This document shows positions 1 through 7,253 of a DNA stretch of 13,112 bases, in pieces. The notes beneath the pieces are model-generated. The model saw nothing but the letters and a program-made list of their open reading frames with translations. It searched no databases and was not told the origin of the DNA. Location of the stretch: the NCBI GenBank assembly GCA_012735455.1, contig JAAYHG010000028.1, positions 1 to 13,112 of the forward strand. The letters run 5' to 3'. The position numbers were made by a program, and so were the translations under genes. How positions within the stretch are numbered: the stretch's first letter is position 1; each line of letters begins with the position of its first letter. This DNA comes from Bacillota bacterium. GTDB taxonomy: Bacteria > Bacillota > DTU030 > DUMP01.

Positions 1-1055
1 AGATACATCTTCTTTTGTTCCAGGGCTTTCCTAATGCGCTCCTCCGCCAGGAAATCCGCAGCCTCATGGGGGTAAATGTTGCGCTCTTTGGCTATGGCAA
101 AGACACGGGTGAGGATATCGTAAATTTGGGCCGCCTTGGCCAAGGCTCGCTTCTCACAGTACCCGCCCTCTGAGAGTTCCTGCGCCACGTTGATAACCCC
201 GCCGCCGATAGCTATGAAGTCCGGTGCATAAAGAATGCCCCGCTCCGCTAAAGCAGCCCCGTGGCGCGGCTCCAAGAGCTGGTTGTTCGCTGAGCCGCAG
301 ATAACCTTGGCCTTAAGCCGGGGGATGGTATCGTCGTTCAAGATGGCTCCAAGGGCACAAGGGGCAAAGATATCGCAGTCCTGATCAAAGATCTTGTCAC
401 TCTCTACAGCCTGGGCCCCTAGCTTAACTGCCTGGTCCACCTTCTCGGGGAAAATATCACTGACATACACCGTGGCCCCCGCTTCAATCAGGTGTTTAAT
501 CAAGCTTTGCCCCACGTTGCCCGCGCCTTGCACGGCAACCTTTTTCCCCTTGAGGTCATCGCTGCCGAAGGCGTGTTTTGCCGCCGCCATCATGGCCCGG
601 AAGACACCAAAGGCCGTTACTGTGGAGGGGTTACCACTTACGTCTGGTAGTCCGCCTACATAGGGGGTCTCCTGGCGGATTATACCCATGTCCTCTGCCG
701 CACACCCCACGTCTTCGGCCGTGATATACCTGCCGCCTAAGCTGTGCACAAAGCGGCCGAACGCCCGGAACAGTTCTTCGGTCTTGTCCTTCTTCGGGTC
801 TGCGATCATCACGGCTTTGCCGCCGCCATAATTGAGTCCCATGGCAGAGTTCTTATACGTCATCCCTCGAGCAAGTCGCAGCGCATCTACCAAGGCATCT
901 TCCTCGCACTTATAAGGCCAGATACGCAGGCCACCCAGGGCCGGTCCTAACGTTGTATCATGGAGGACAATGATGGTTTTAAGACCGGATACACGGTCAT
1001 AACCGAAAACCACCTGCTCATAATCGTCTTGGGCCATGTACTTAAATAGCTCCAC
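1..1055 (-). CDS. Leucine dehydrogenase (Glu/Leu/Phe/Val dehydrogenase family), C-terminus cut by window edge
   Basis: NAD-dependent oxidative deamination of leucine, valine and isoleucine to the branched-chain 2-oxoacids, in the cytosol. I translated the minus strand from a GTG at 1055, which is preceded by a GGGGGAGG Shine-Dalgarno. The protein begins [17 protein letters not shown], which matches the start of Bacillus/Geobacillus leucine dehydrogenases. The N-terminal domain carries TYKN (Lys68) and GGGK (Lys80), at the numbers of the substrate-binding and catalytic lysines of those enzymes. The Rossmann domain has GAGNVG followed by a basic/acidic strand end. About 351 codons are inside the window. 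The usual length is about 360-370, so only some 10-20 C-terminal residues are missing. Its nearest upstream neighbour on the same strand is 258 bp away, so it probably has its own promoter. The family assignment is secure; substrate preference among branched-chain amino acids is inferred from the family. Confidence 0.93.
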   Translation of the reverse strand, partial: MELFKYMAQDDYEQVVFGYDRVSGLKTIIVLHDTTLGPALGGLRIWPYKCEEDALVDALRLARGMTYKNSAMGLNYGGGKAVMIADPKKDKTEELFRAFGRFVHSLGGRYITAEDVGCAAEDMGIIRQETPYVGGLPDVSGNPSTVTAFGVFRAMMAAAKHAFGSDDLKGKKVAVQGAGNVGQSLIKHLIEAGATVYVSDIFPEKVDQAVKLGAQAVESDKIFDQDCDIFAPCALGAILNDDTIPRLKAKVICGSANNQLLEPRHGAALAERGILYAPDFIAIGGGVINVAQELSEGGYCEKRALAKAAQIYDILTRVFAIAKERNIYPHEAADFLAEERIRKALEQKKMY

Positions 1056-1312
1056 GATTCTTCCTCCCCCTTCTTATTCTTAACCGGGCAATCTTGGCAA
1101 TTGTATGGTTTTTTTCGGGACATTCCCCCTTCACTTAATTTCCCCTTTTCTTGGTCTAGAGGCCCTTATCTCTTATCTAAAATTAATGCAAGAAGCATGC
1201 CATGCAACAAGCAGCCAGTGCCGCAGCTTCGGCAGCGGCACTGGCTGTAACAGGCTGCATATCTGCATAATATTGCATGCTGTATACTGCAAATAGGGAT
1301 GGCGGCCGGGGG
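1056..1312. other. Intergenic region with one strong hairpin and a TGCAT-rich stretch
   Basis: This 257-bp gap lies between the ECF S-component stop and the leucine dehydrogenase start, both on the minus strand. It holds a perfect 13-bp inverted repeat (listed separately) and several TGCAT/GCATGC motifs around 1195-1280. On the minus strand, TTGCAT near 1180-1187 followed by an AT-rich stretch could be a weak promoter for leucine dehydrogenase, but no convincing -10 lies at the right distance. I see no gene here. Confidence 0.5.
1212..1247 (-). terminator. 13-bp perfect stem-loop after the ECF S-component gene, possible terminator
   Basis: Positions 1212-1224 (CAGCCAGTGCCGC) pair perfectly with 1235-1247 around a 10-base loop. 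It lies about 65 bp past the stop of the ECF S-component gene. There is no clear T-run on either side: the minus strand continues CTTGTTGC. It may be a weak or factor-assisted terminator, or an RNA-end-protecting hairpin. Confidence 0.45.
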
Positions 1313-1840
1313 CTAAGACTGCTGTTCAGCACCTACTACGTGAGCACGTTTCAGATACGCTGCTACAAGCGGGATACTAATCAGCTGCAGGGCCAGGCCG
1401 GGAAGTCCTTGGATAAAGGCACCATAGACGTAGATTACGGGGTTCACATGAAAGTTGAAGAGAGGCCCGATCACAGCCGCAGCCAGTCCTAAGGAAACCC
1501 GCCCTAGCACCATGGTGACAGGCAGGCTCACCCAGATATTGGTTATACCATGCCTGGTAAGCAAAGAAAGCGCCAGGGCATAGGTGGCAAGCTCCACTAC
1601 CATGAGAGGCAGCATGGGTGGAGAGAGAGGGGGCATTCCGGTTAGGAGAAAGCTTACAATGGGCGAGAGTACCCCCACTAGCACCGCCAAGCCTGGGCTG
1701 AGCAGCAGTCCCGCCAGGAAGATAGGAATGTGCATAGGAAGAAGCACTGGCCCACCTACTTTAATTACATGGGCAGCCAAGGGTAGTGTTACCGCCATGG
1801 CCACCACCAGTCCAGCTACTGCAAGGGAACGTGCTTTCAT
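1313..1840 (-). CDS. ECF-transporter S component-like membrane protein, substrate unknown
   Basis: 175 residues, almost entirely hydrophobic, with five to six predicted membrane helices. It fits the substrate-binding S subunit of an energy-coupling factor vitamin transporter (PF12822-like). After an N-terminal helix comes LPMHIPIFLAGLLLSPGL, then a GMPPLSPPMLPLMVVELATY stretch typical of this S-component group. A third conserved block, near FIQGLPGLALQL, lies close to the C-terminus. It would need the shared EcfA/A'/T module, which is not in this window. I chose the ATG at 1840: GGAGG lies six bases upstream of it, whereas the GTG at 1846 abuts the Shine-Dalgarno. The gene follows DUF3842 after a 91-base gap containing two hairpins. 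The substrate cannot be read from the sequence. Similar proteins have been linked to several vitamins, and niacin or another small cofactor is only a guess. Confidence 0.75.
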   Translation of the reverse strand: MKARSLAVAGLVVAMAVTLPLAAHVIKVGGPVLLPMHIPIFLAGLLLSPGLAVLVGVLSPIVSFLLTGMPPLSPPMLPLMVVELATYALALSLLTRHGITNIWVSLPVTMVLGRVSLGLAAAVIGPLFNFHVNPVIYVYGAFIQGLPGLALQLISIPLVAAYLKRAHVVGAEQQS

Positions 1841-1862
1841 TTTCACCCTCCTAGGACAAAGT

Positions 1863-1899
1863 AAGGCCCGAGCCGGTTGTCGAACCGGTCGCGGGCCTT
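1863..1899 (-). promoter_or_regulatory. Interrupted GC-rich hairpin just upstream of the ECF S-component ribosome binding site
   Basis: 1863-1870 (AAGGCCCG) pairs with 1892-1899, and 1873-1878 (CCGGTT) pairs with 1883-1888 (AACCGG), around a four-base loop. A short internal loop separates the two parts. On the minus strand an outer GGAC/GTCC pair can extend it to within two bases of the GGAGG Shine-Dalgarno. There is no U-run, so it looks more like a processing, attenuation or translation-control element than a simple terminator. A second small hairpin (GTGAGCT-GAT-AGTTCAC, about 1908-1924) lies between it and the DUF3842 stop. Confidence 0.5.
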
Positions 1900-1931
1900 C
1901 ATGGTCCGTGAACTATCAGCTCACCTTTTTT

Positions 1932-2351
1932 CTAGCTTTCATTTCTCATAACGGCCTTAAACTGCTCTGCAGCTGCCTTGATGAGGCTACCTAAGGGCTG
2001 GGCCGGTATCCCTACCAGCTCCACGTGGGGCTGGGCTACAGGCAGCAGGAGTTTCTTGGCGGGACTGGTTACCACAGCCTCGGCCATAACCGCCGTTATC
2101 TCCCCCATCATAGCGTTAGGAATTATGATGCCCAGGGGGCCGATGATAATGTCTACCCTCTGCGCCATTATCCGAATGGCATTTTCCCCGGTGGCACCCC
2201 GTGCCGCACCCGCCTTTACCATGGCCGCCGTGGCAGCAGAATTGGTGCCCAAAGCTATGATCTCCTCGCCAGGGCGGAGATCTCCCCTGAGCTGAGCGAC
2301 AAGCTGGCTGCCAATGCCGCCGCCGAGTCCATCAATTACGCCAATCAGCAT
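1932..2351 (-). CDS. DUF3842 family protein
   Basis: 139 residues, the usual size of the DUF3842 (PF12953) family, whose function is unknown. The start MLIGVIDGLGGGIG is a glycine-rich strand-loop like a nucleotide-binding fold. The family block continues with ALGTNSAATAAMVKAGAARG, then TGENAI and VDIIIGPLGIIIPNAMMGEIT. It has no signal peptide or membrane helix, so it is a small cytosolic protein. The ATG at 2351 has an AGGG five bases upstream. In frame upstream there is a TGA and no other start before it. It is followed on the same strand by an ECF S component, so a role in handling or sensing an imported small molecule is possible, but that is inference from position only. Confidence 0.85.
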   Translation of the reverse strand: MLIGVIDGLGGGIGSQLVAQLRGDLRPGEEIIALGTNSAATAAMVKAGAARGATGENAIRIMAQRVDIIIGPLGIIIPNAMMGEITAVMAEAVVTSPAKKLLLPVAQPHVELVGIPAQPLGSLIKAAAEQFKAVMRNES

Positions 2352-2443
2352 AGCTACCCTGCTTTCCCTGGCGGCCTTCGGGCCGCCTTGCCTTCACGGC
2401 ATCATCCCTATATACATTATTATTTCGCCGTTCGGTAAGCTAT
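2350..2443 (-). promoter_or_regulatory. Structured leader of the DUF3842 gene, three-way-junction-like fold
   Basis: Three helices can be drawn in the minus-strand RNA. P1: 2434-2443 with 2350-2358, nine pairs with one bulged base, ending at the first base pairs of the ATG. P2: 2427-2431 with 2396-2400, five pairs closing a 26-base loop. P3: 2370-2376 with 2381-2387, a perfect seven-pair stem capped by CGAA on the minus strand. P1 would hide the start codon region. A seven-codon mini-ORF (MYIGMMP, then TGA) lies inside the P2 loop/junction, in frame with DUF3842. This does not match any riboswitch class I can recall. P3 is certain; P1 and P2 are tentative. Confidence 0.4.
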
Positions 2444-2448
2444 TCCTC

Positions 2449-4224
2449 CTATTCAGCACGGGGTCGGCAAGGAATGGTAAAGGTTATTGTGGTTCCCGCT
2501 CCAGGGCTGCTTTCGGCCCAAACCTGGCCGCCTTGTGCTTCTACTACGCTCCGCACAATAGCCAGTCCAATTCCTGTGCCAGCAGTGGTCCGTGTACGAG
2601 CTTTCTCCACCTTGTAAAAACGTTCAAAGAGATAGGGTAGATCTTCGGGCGGCACGCCCGAACCGGTATCACTGACACTGACAGCCACCATGTTCCCCTC
2701 GATTTCGCGGGCTGTAACCGTTACCCGCCCTCCGTCAGGCGTGTGCCGCAGGGCATTATCCAGAAGATTGATCAGCACCTGCTGCAGACGGTCAGGATTA
2801 CCCCAAACCGGCGGCAGTTCCGGCCCTATCTGGGTAACCAGCTCGAGGTTCTTATCCGCGGTCATGGGTACGAGCTTGGGCAGAACCTGGTCTACAAGTT
2901 CCACTAATCTTACCTCTTCGAGGGGAAGATCAACTTGTCCCGCCTCTATCCGGCTCAAGTCCAGTAAGTCACTCACCAGTCGCCGCAGGCGCAGGGTTTC
3001 ATCCAGGATTATCTTCAGGTACTTCTTTTCTTCCGCCGGGTCTGCCGCCAGGCCATCCAAGATGGCCTCGGTGTAACCCTGCAGGTAAGTGAGGGGCGTT
3101 CTCAGCTCGTGGGAAACGTTGGCCACAAACTCCCGCCGCATCTCCTCCAGACGCCGCTCCCGGGTCATATCAAGGAGAACCAGAACTACGCCTCGCACGT
3201 TCCCCTGGGGTTCTCCCTTAAGGGGTGCCAAACGGCACGAGAAGGCCCTGTTGTCAAGCTCAATCTCCGCGCTGGCCATCTTTCCAGTCGCCAAGACCTG
3301 GTGAAATGCCTCTTCCACAGACGGCAGTGAAATGTCAGTACCCAGCCGCTGCCCTATGGTGAGTTCGACTAACGGTGCCAGGTAGGCCTGGGCAGGCGGG
3401 TTAAAAAGCAGCACCTCCCCCTCTTTGTCAAAGGTTATCACCCCGTCTGTCATACTGCCTAAGATACCTGCCAGCTGGTCGCGTTCCGCACCCAAGGCAT
3501 CCACCGTACGCGCCAGTTCTTGCGCCAGGTGGTTAAGGGCGTCGCCCAAGCGGCCTACTTCATCTGCAGAGTTTACAGTTACCCGCGGGGTGAAATCACC
3601 GGCAGCCATAGCCTGGGCCGCTTGTTCCATGCAAATGAGGGGCCGTGATAGGCTGCGCGAGAGGAAGAAGGCTACCACCGTTGCCACCACCAAGGTGCCC
3701 AAAATACCATAGAGGATGAGGCCGCGCACATCAGCAATGGTTTGAGTAATGGGCGCCAAGGGAGCGTAAAGGTAAACAGCACCCACCACATCTTTGCCAG
3801 CCTTGATCGGTACCGCCACAGTGAGCACCGTGGCGTCGAGTCCGGGCTGATAACCGCGCTGGACAACAGTGTTGCCAGCCAAAACAGCCGCCGCATCTGG
3901 CGGCGACAGGTGTCGCCTTCCCCGCCATAGGCGCATACCCATCCCAGGACTGGCACATTGTATCAATCCGCTCTTGTCCATGATAACCACGTTGGCATTC
4001 AGAAAGTCTTCCACCAGTGAAAGCTCGTGAAGAAGTTGGGCGTCACTGCGCGAACTCAAGACCAGCTTACCCAGGCTGTGACCCTGCTCAATCAGGTTCT
4101 GGGCTTGAAGGTTGAAATAAAAGCGGTCAAAAAGCTGCGAAAGCAGGAGACCCAGAACGAGCAGGATCACCGTGACCACAACCACCAAGACAAGCCAAAG
4201 GCGACTCACTACGCTCTTTAGCAC
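2449..4224 (-). CDS. Membrane sensor histidine kinase (HAMP-PAS-HisKA-HATPase)
   Basis: 591-residue inner-membrane sensor kinase of the PhoR/WalK/ResE layout. There is a membrane helix at about 9-32, an extracytoplasmic sensor domain at 33-165, a second helix at 166-188, HAMP at about 188-240, and PAS at about 245-355 (GSMTDGVITFDKEGEV). HisKA follows with phospho-acceptor His372 in VSHELRTPL, then a HATPase_c domain with N-box Asn490, DTGSGVP at 519-525 and GTGIGLA at 549-555. All catalytic boxes are intact. The GTG start shares its G with the TAG stop of the response regulator gene (TAGTG). GAGGTGAAGG upstream serves as ribosome binding site, so the two are translationally coupled and almost certainly partners. 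The signal is unknown; the extracytoplasmic domain looks like a small Cache/PAS-type sensor. Confidence 0.95.
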   Translation of the reverse strand: MLKSVVSRLWLVLVVVVTVILLVLGLLLSQLFDRFYFNLQAQNLIEQGHSLGKLVLSSRSDAQLLHELSLVEDFLNANVVIMDKSGLIQCASPGMGMRLWRGRRHLSPPDAAAVLAGNTVVQRGYQPGLDATVLTVAVPIKAGKDVVGAVYLYAPLAPITQTIADVRGLILYGILGTLVVATVVAFFLSRSLSRPLICMEQAAQAMAAGDFTPRVTVNSADEVGRLGDALNHLAQELARTVDALGAERDQLAGILGSMTDGVITFDKEGEVLLFNPPAQAYLAPLVELTIGQRLGTDISLPSVEEAFHQVLATGKMASAEIELDNRAFSCRLAPLKGEPQGNVRGVVLVLLDMTRERRLEEMRREFVANVSHELRTPLTYLQGYTEAILDGLAADPAEEKKYLKIILDETLRLRRLVSDLLDLSRIEAGQVDLPLEEVRLVELVDQVLPKLVPMTADKNLELVTQIGPELPPVWGNPDRLQQVLINLLDNALRHTPDGGRVTVTAREIEGNMVAVSVSDTGSGVPPEDLPYLFERFYKVEKARTRTTAGTGIGLAIVRSVVEAQGGQVWAESSPGAGTTITFTIPCRPRAE

Positions 4225-4916
4225 TATGCCTTCACCTCAAACTTGTAACCGACACCCCAAACGGTTACTAAGTGTTCTGCCCCCCGGCCTGCCCTCTTAA
4301 GTTTCTCGCGGAGGTTCTTAATATGGGTGTCCACAGTGCGCTGGTCACCGTAAAAATCGTAGCCCCACACCTTCTCCAAGAGTTGTTCGCGGGTAAAAAC
4401 ACGTCCTGCTTGCGACGCAAGAAAGTAAAGGAGATCGTATTCTTTCGGGGTCAGGGAGACCTCATGCCCCGCGGCTTCCACCCGGCGGGCCGGGTGATCA
4501 ATACTGAGGCCGGGAAAGGTAAGCACGTCTCGGCCAGCTGGCTGCGGGCAGGAGCGCCGCAGCAGCGCCTTCACTCGCATGACAAGCTCCCGCGGGCTAA
4601 AAGGCTTTACCACGTAGTCATCTGCCCCCAGTTCAAAACCGGTTATACGGTCAATCTCCTCACCCCGGGCGGTAAGCATGATGATCGGAACCGCATGCGT
4701 ACGCCGTATCTCCTGGCAGACTTTAAGTCCGTCCATCCCTGGCAGCATCACGTCCAGGATAATAAGGGCGAACTCCTCTCGCGCCACCTTCTCCAGAGCT
4801 TTCTTGCCGTTGTCTGCTTCCACCACCCAGTAACCCTCGCGCTCGAGATAGAGGCGTAAAAGATCCCGCATCCGCGCTTCGTCTTCTACCACAAGTATCT
4901 TTACGCATTCCGCCAT
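4224..4916 (-). CDS. OmpR/PhoB-family response regulator
   Basis: 230-residue DNA-binding regulator. The receiver domain (about 4-118) has acidic residues Glu11/Asp12, phospho-acceptor Asp55 in LIILDVMLPGMDG, Thr82 and Lys104 (VVKPFSPREL). A winged-helix effector (about 130-228) contains LTPKEYDLLYFLA and the recognition-helix block DQRTVDTHIKNLREKL, ending WGVGYKFEVKA. I chose the ATG at 4916 because GGAGAG sits seven bases before it. A GTG at 4937 in the same frame has no ribosome binding site and would add seven non-family residues. It is first in a two-gene operon with the kinase and is divergent from the PLP-enzyme gene 245 bp away. Targets cannot be deduced here. Confidence 0.95.
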   Translation of the reverse strand: MAECVKILVVEDEARMRDLLRLYLEREGYWVVEADNGKKALEKVAREEFALIILDVMLPGMDGLKVCQEIRRTHAVPIIMLTARGEEIDRITGFELGADDYVVKPFSPRELVMRVKALLRRSCPQPAGRDVLTFPGLSIDHPARRVEAAGHEVSLTPKEYDLLYFLASQAGRVFTREQLLEKVWGYDFYGDQRTVDTHIKNLREKLKRAGRGAEHLVTVWGVGYKFEVKA

Positions 4917-5017
4917 CCAAGATCTCTCCGTTCCCACCCAAATTTCATTACTATGTTTCCGCGCCCATCAGCGGTTATCCTGCCGGGGGCTCTTCCCCGC
5001 CGTTACTACCCTTAACC
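4917..5017. other. Divergent intergenic segment between the response regulator and the PLP-enzyme leader
   Basis: About 100 bp that must hold the promoters for both directions. I see no strong sigma-A match. A short GC hairpin (CGGGG...CCCCG, about 4984-4999) is visible. The region could hold an operator for the response regulator, but no clear direct repeats of the OmpR type stand out. Confidence 0.35.
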
Positions 5018-5150
5018 GAGAGGATTCTTCCTGGTTCTGGCGAAATAGTATGAAAGTGAAATATTCGTAAGGGGGTTGTTACTTGCTTGATAGCGAGCGG
5101 CACAACCTAGTAGCCAGTACCAGGCCTCTCCTAACAACAAGCTGAGGGGG
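5018..5150 (+). promoter_or_regulatory. Candidate riboswitch-like leader with SD-masking alternative pairing
   Basis: A long helix closes the structure. GAGAGG (5018-5023) pairs with CCTCTC (5125-5130). After a six-base 5' bulge, CCTGGT (5030-5035) pairs with ACCAGG (5119-5124). A T-T mismatch follows, then CTGGC (5037-5041) pairs with GCCAG (5113-5117), giving 17 pairs in total. Inside are a small AT-rich hairpin (about 5042-5067) and a good hairpin, GGTTGT (5074-5079) with ACAACC (5102-5107), whose inner stem is 5082-5087/5092-5097 with a TGAT loop. In the competing form CCTCTC (5125-5130) pairs with GAGGGG (5144-5149), which is the Shine-Dalgarno of the PLP-enzyme gene. The G-U pairs (5084-5095, 5127-5147) favour the plus strand. 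I recognise none of the known riboswitch or T-box signature motifs. Confidence 0.6.
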
Positions 5151-5161
5151 ATACAAAAATA

Positions 5162-6547
5162 ATGCCAGCAAAACTCATCTGGGGACCTACCTTTGAAGAA
5201 ATGTTACACCCTGAAAAAATAGACCCTAAGGTCCGCCAACAGGCTTTAGCGGCCAAGACAGCGGCACCTCTGGACCCGATAAACCTCTACAACATTACCT
5301 GGAAAAAACCCGACGGCACACCCTGTTATCTGGTTCTGCCTAAAGAGCTTACCGGTGTAGACGCCAACATCATAGTGCTCTACAGCCGCGACTTTCCCAC
5401 CGGGTCCCATAAGGTAGGCGCCACCTACTCAGTCACCATGGAAAACCAACTGACAGGCAGTATATTTCCCGGCCGCGACACCGTAGTCTACCCTTCCACC
5501 GGCAACTACGGTATTGGGGGAGCTTGGGTTGGTTCCCGCATGGGCTATGACGCCCTGGTGATCCTGCCCGAACTCATGAGCCAGGAACGTTTTCAGCTCA
5601 TTGAAAGCTACGGGGCACGCTACATCAAAACCCCCGGCTGCGAGTCCAGCGTTAAGGAGATCTACGATAAGTGCAACGAGCTGGCAAAACAGCCCAACAC
5701 CCGTATCCTTAACCAGTTTGAAGTCATGGCCAACTACCGTTTTCACTACTACGTTACCGGCAACACCATTGTTGAACTCATGACCGAGCTTAAGAATCAG
5801 GGTATTGGCGACGGGCGCTGCGCCGCCTACGTCTCGGCCATGGGCTCGGCGGGAACTATCGCCGCCGGCGACCGCTTAAAGGAACTCTACCCCGAGCATA
5901 AAATCGTAGGTTTGGAGCCTATCCAGTGCCCCACCCTGTACTGCAACGGCTACGGCGACCACGACATTCAAGGTATTGGTGATAAGCACGTCACCTGGAT
6001 CCACAACGTACTGAACATGGACGCCCTCATGTGTATCGATGATATGGAAGCTAAGCTGGGCCTGCAGCTCTTGACCGACCCGGAGGGCATGGAGTATCTA
6101 AACAGCGCTGTTGGCATCCCGACCGAAACCGTAAAGGATCTGGCTACTATCTTTGGCATTTCCGGCGTGGCCAACGTCCTGGGTGCCATCAAGACCGCCA
6201 AGTACTGGCAGCTGCCTACTAGCGCCAATGTGGTGACTATCCTTACCGACGCCATTGACCGCTACCACTCTGTCATGGACGACCTGAACCAGCGCTTCGG
6301 CCGCCTAGACCAGGTCCAGGCCGCTGTGCGCTACCATAGCATCTTCCAGGGGGTGAAGCTGGACTACATTCAAGAAGGAACCACTCTGAACCGGCAGCGT
6401 TGGTTCAATCTCAAGTATTACACCTGGGTGGAACAGCAAGGTAAAACCGTGGCCGAGCTAAACGCCCAGCGCAGCCAAGCATGGTGGAGCGAAGAACGTG
6501 CTAAAGTGGCCGAGATTGACCGACTGCTGACTGCTGCCCGCAGCTAG
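5162..6547 (+). CDS. Fold-type II PLP-dependent enzyme (threonine synthase/cysteine synthase-like), substrate unknown
   Basis: 461-residue cytosolic enzyme of the tryptophan-synthase-beta fold family. Lys84 in PTGSHKVGA is the likely Schiff-base lysine. STGNYGIGG (112-120) is the substrate-carboxylate loop, and GSAGTIAAG (228-236) is the phosphate-binding loop. It is longer than cysteine synthase (about 310) and has an extended C-terminus rich in Trp/Tyr (KYYTWVEQQGKT) ending in a helical tail. This is unlike classical threonine synthase, and I cannot name its reaction. The ATG at 5162 lies 11 bases after GGGGGA, and no better start exists in frame. It heads a same-strand group with a PPC/DUF296 gene and a nitroreductase gene. 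Its leader contains an elaborate switch-like structure. Likely reactions are beta-elimination or beta/gamma-replacement on an amino acid; the exact substrate is open. Confidence 0.85.
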   Translation: MPAKLIWGPTFEEMLHPEKIDPKVRQQALAAKTAAPLDPINLYNITWKKPDGTPCYLVLPKELTGVDANIIVLYSRDFPTGSHKVGATYSVTMENQLTGSIFPGRDTVVYPSTGNYGIGGAWVGSRMGYDALVILPELMSQERFQLIESYGARYIKTPGCESSVKEIYDKCNELAKQPNTRILNQFEVMANYRFHYYVTGNTIVELMTELKNQGIGDGRCAAYVSAMGSAGTIAAGDRLKELYPEHKIVGLEPIQCPTLYCNGYGDHDIQGIGDKHVTWIHNVLNMDALMCIDDMEAKLGLQLLTDPEGMEYLNSAVGIPTETVKDLATIFGISGVANVLGAIKTAKYWQLPTSANVVTILTDAIDRYHSVMDDLNQRFGRLDQVQAAVRYHSIFQGVKLDYIQEGTTLNRQRWFNLKYYTWVEQQGKTVAELNAQRSQAWWSEERAKVAEIDRLLTAARS

Positions 6548-6691
6548 GACCCGGGTCGGAAGTCAGCAATGGAAGTCTTGTTCATTTTGCACCATTTTAT
6601 TGGCCCTCTGCCATTCTAGGCAGGTATACGCCGTGTGATAACGAAAAATAAGTCAAGGCTGATTATATGCCAACGCTAAAGGGGGATTAAC
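6548..6691 (+). other. Intergenic spacer between the PLP-enzyme and PPC genes
   Basis: 144 bp with no gene. It holds a 10-bp palindrome (GACCCGGGTC, 6548-6557) immediately after the stop, a GGAAGTC direct repeat (about 6559-6579) and a weak CTGCC-ATTCTA-GGCAG hairpin without a T-run. The PPC gene may have its own promoter here, but I cannot pick convincing -35/-10 boxes. Confidence 0.4.
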
Positions 6692-7171
6692 ATGTCACTT
6701 GTGGACAGCAGCAAAGCCTTCACCTTGGACAAAGTGCTACAGGTCAAGGTCACCAAGGACGCAGACCTGCTGGCAGCCATCAAGGAAGCAGTGGAGAAGA
6801 ACGGTATCGACAGTGCCGTTATCCTCGGCGGAATCGGGGCTCTGAAAAAGGCCACCTTCCGTAATGTACGCGTCATGCCGCCGGATTTTCTTGTCAGCGA
6901 CGAACATCGCCTCTACATGGTGGTTGAGAATCCGTTGGAACTTGTCTCCCTCACCGGCTGGGTGGCACGACGCAACACCGGCGGAGTAGAGGTGCACGCC
7001 CACTTCTCGGCTTCCTATGTGGACGGCGATACAGTGCGAACTGCCGGTGGTCACCTTTCCGCCGGCACCGAGGCCTTAATTAAGGTTGTGGTGACCCTGG
7101 GGGTCCTGAAAGAAACCCAAAAGGCCTCCATTTTCCCGCCTCACGGTCAGTGGGATGTTGACCTGGATTAA
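6692..7171 (+). CDS. PPC/DUF296 domain protein
   Basis: 159 residues, a single PPC (plant and prokaryote conserved, DUF296, PF03479) domain. Visible marks are VILGGIGALKKATFRN near 43-58, the histidine pair VHAHFS (His102, His104) and GGHLSAGT (His121), which in the family form a metal-binding site on a trimer. It has no membrane segment or signal peptide. Family members are often annotated as DNA-binding because of the plant AT-hook proteins, but no AT-hook is present here. A metabolic or ligand-binding role is equally likely. The start at 6692 follows GGGGGATTAAC. It sits between a PLP enzyme and a nitroreductase on the same strand, so it may act on, or sense, a product of the PLP enzyme. 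That is inference from position. Confidence 0.85.
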   Translation: MSLVDSSKAFTLDKVLQVKVTKDADLLAAIKEAVEKNGIDSAVILGGIGALKKATFRNVRVMPPDFLVSDEHRLYMVVENPLELVSLTGWVARRNTGGVEVHAHFSASYVDGDTVRTAGGHLSAGTEALIKVVVTLGVLKETQKASIFPPHGQWDVDLD

Positions 7172-7253
7172 GTGTACACCTGTGAGAATGCTAAGGACAG
7201 CACCTGTCTATAACTAAGGGCGTGGGACTACTCTTGAGATGGGAGGTATTTAA

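Noticed and set aside
1150..1190. CodY-like box upstream of leucine dehydrogenase
   Set aside because: Only the left half (AATTTT) matches the AATTTTCWGAAAATT consensus on the minus strand; the right half does not.
2370..2387. GGCGGCC-TTCG-GGCCGCC as a rho-independent terminator of the kinase operon
   Set aside because: The stem is strong, but the minus strand continues AGGGAAAGC with no T-run, so it is better explained as part of a structured leader.
1584..2438. Several plus-strand open frames opposite the ECF and DUF3842 genes
   Set aside because: Their translations are low-complexity Ser/Arg/Pro-rich and match no family, while the minus strand encodes recognisable proteins with ribosome binding sites.
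4272..4859. Plus-strand open frame of 195 codons opposite the response regulator
   Set aside because: It is antisense to a fully conserved OmpR-family gene, has no recognisable domain or ribosome binding site, and is explained by codon bias of the real gene.
5018..5150. T-box leader controlling the PLP-enzyme gene
   Set aside because: There is no T-box consensus (GGGTGGNACCGCG-like antiterminator bulge) and no intrinsic terminator before the gene.
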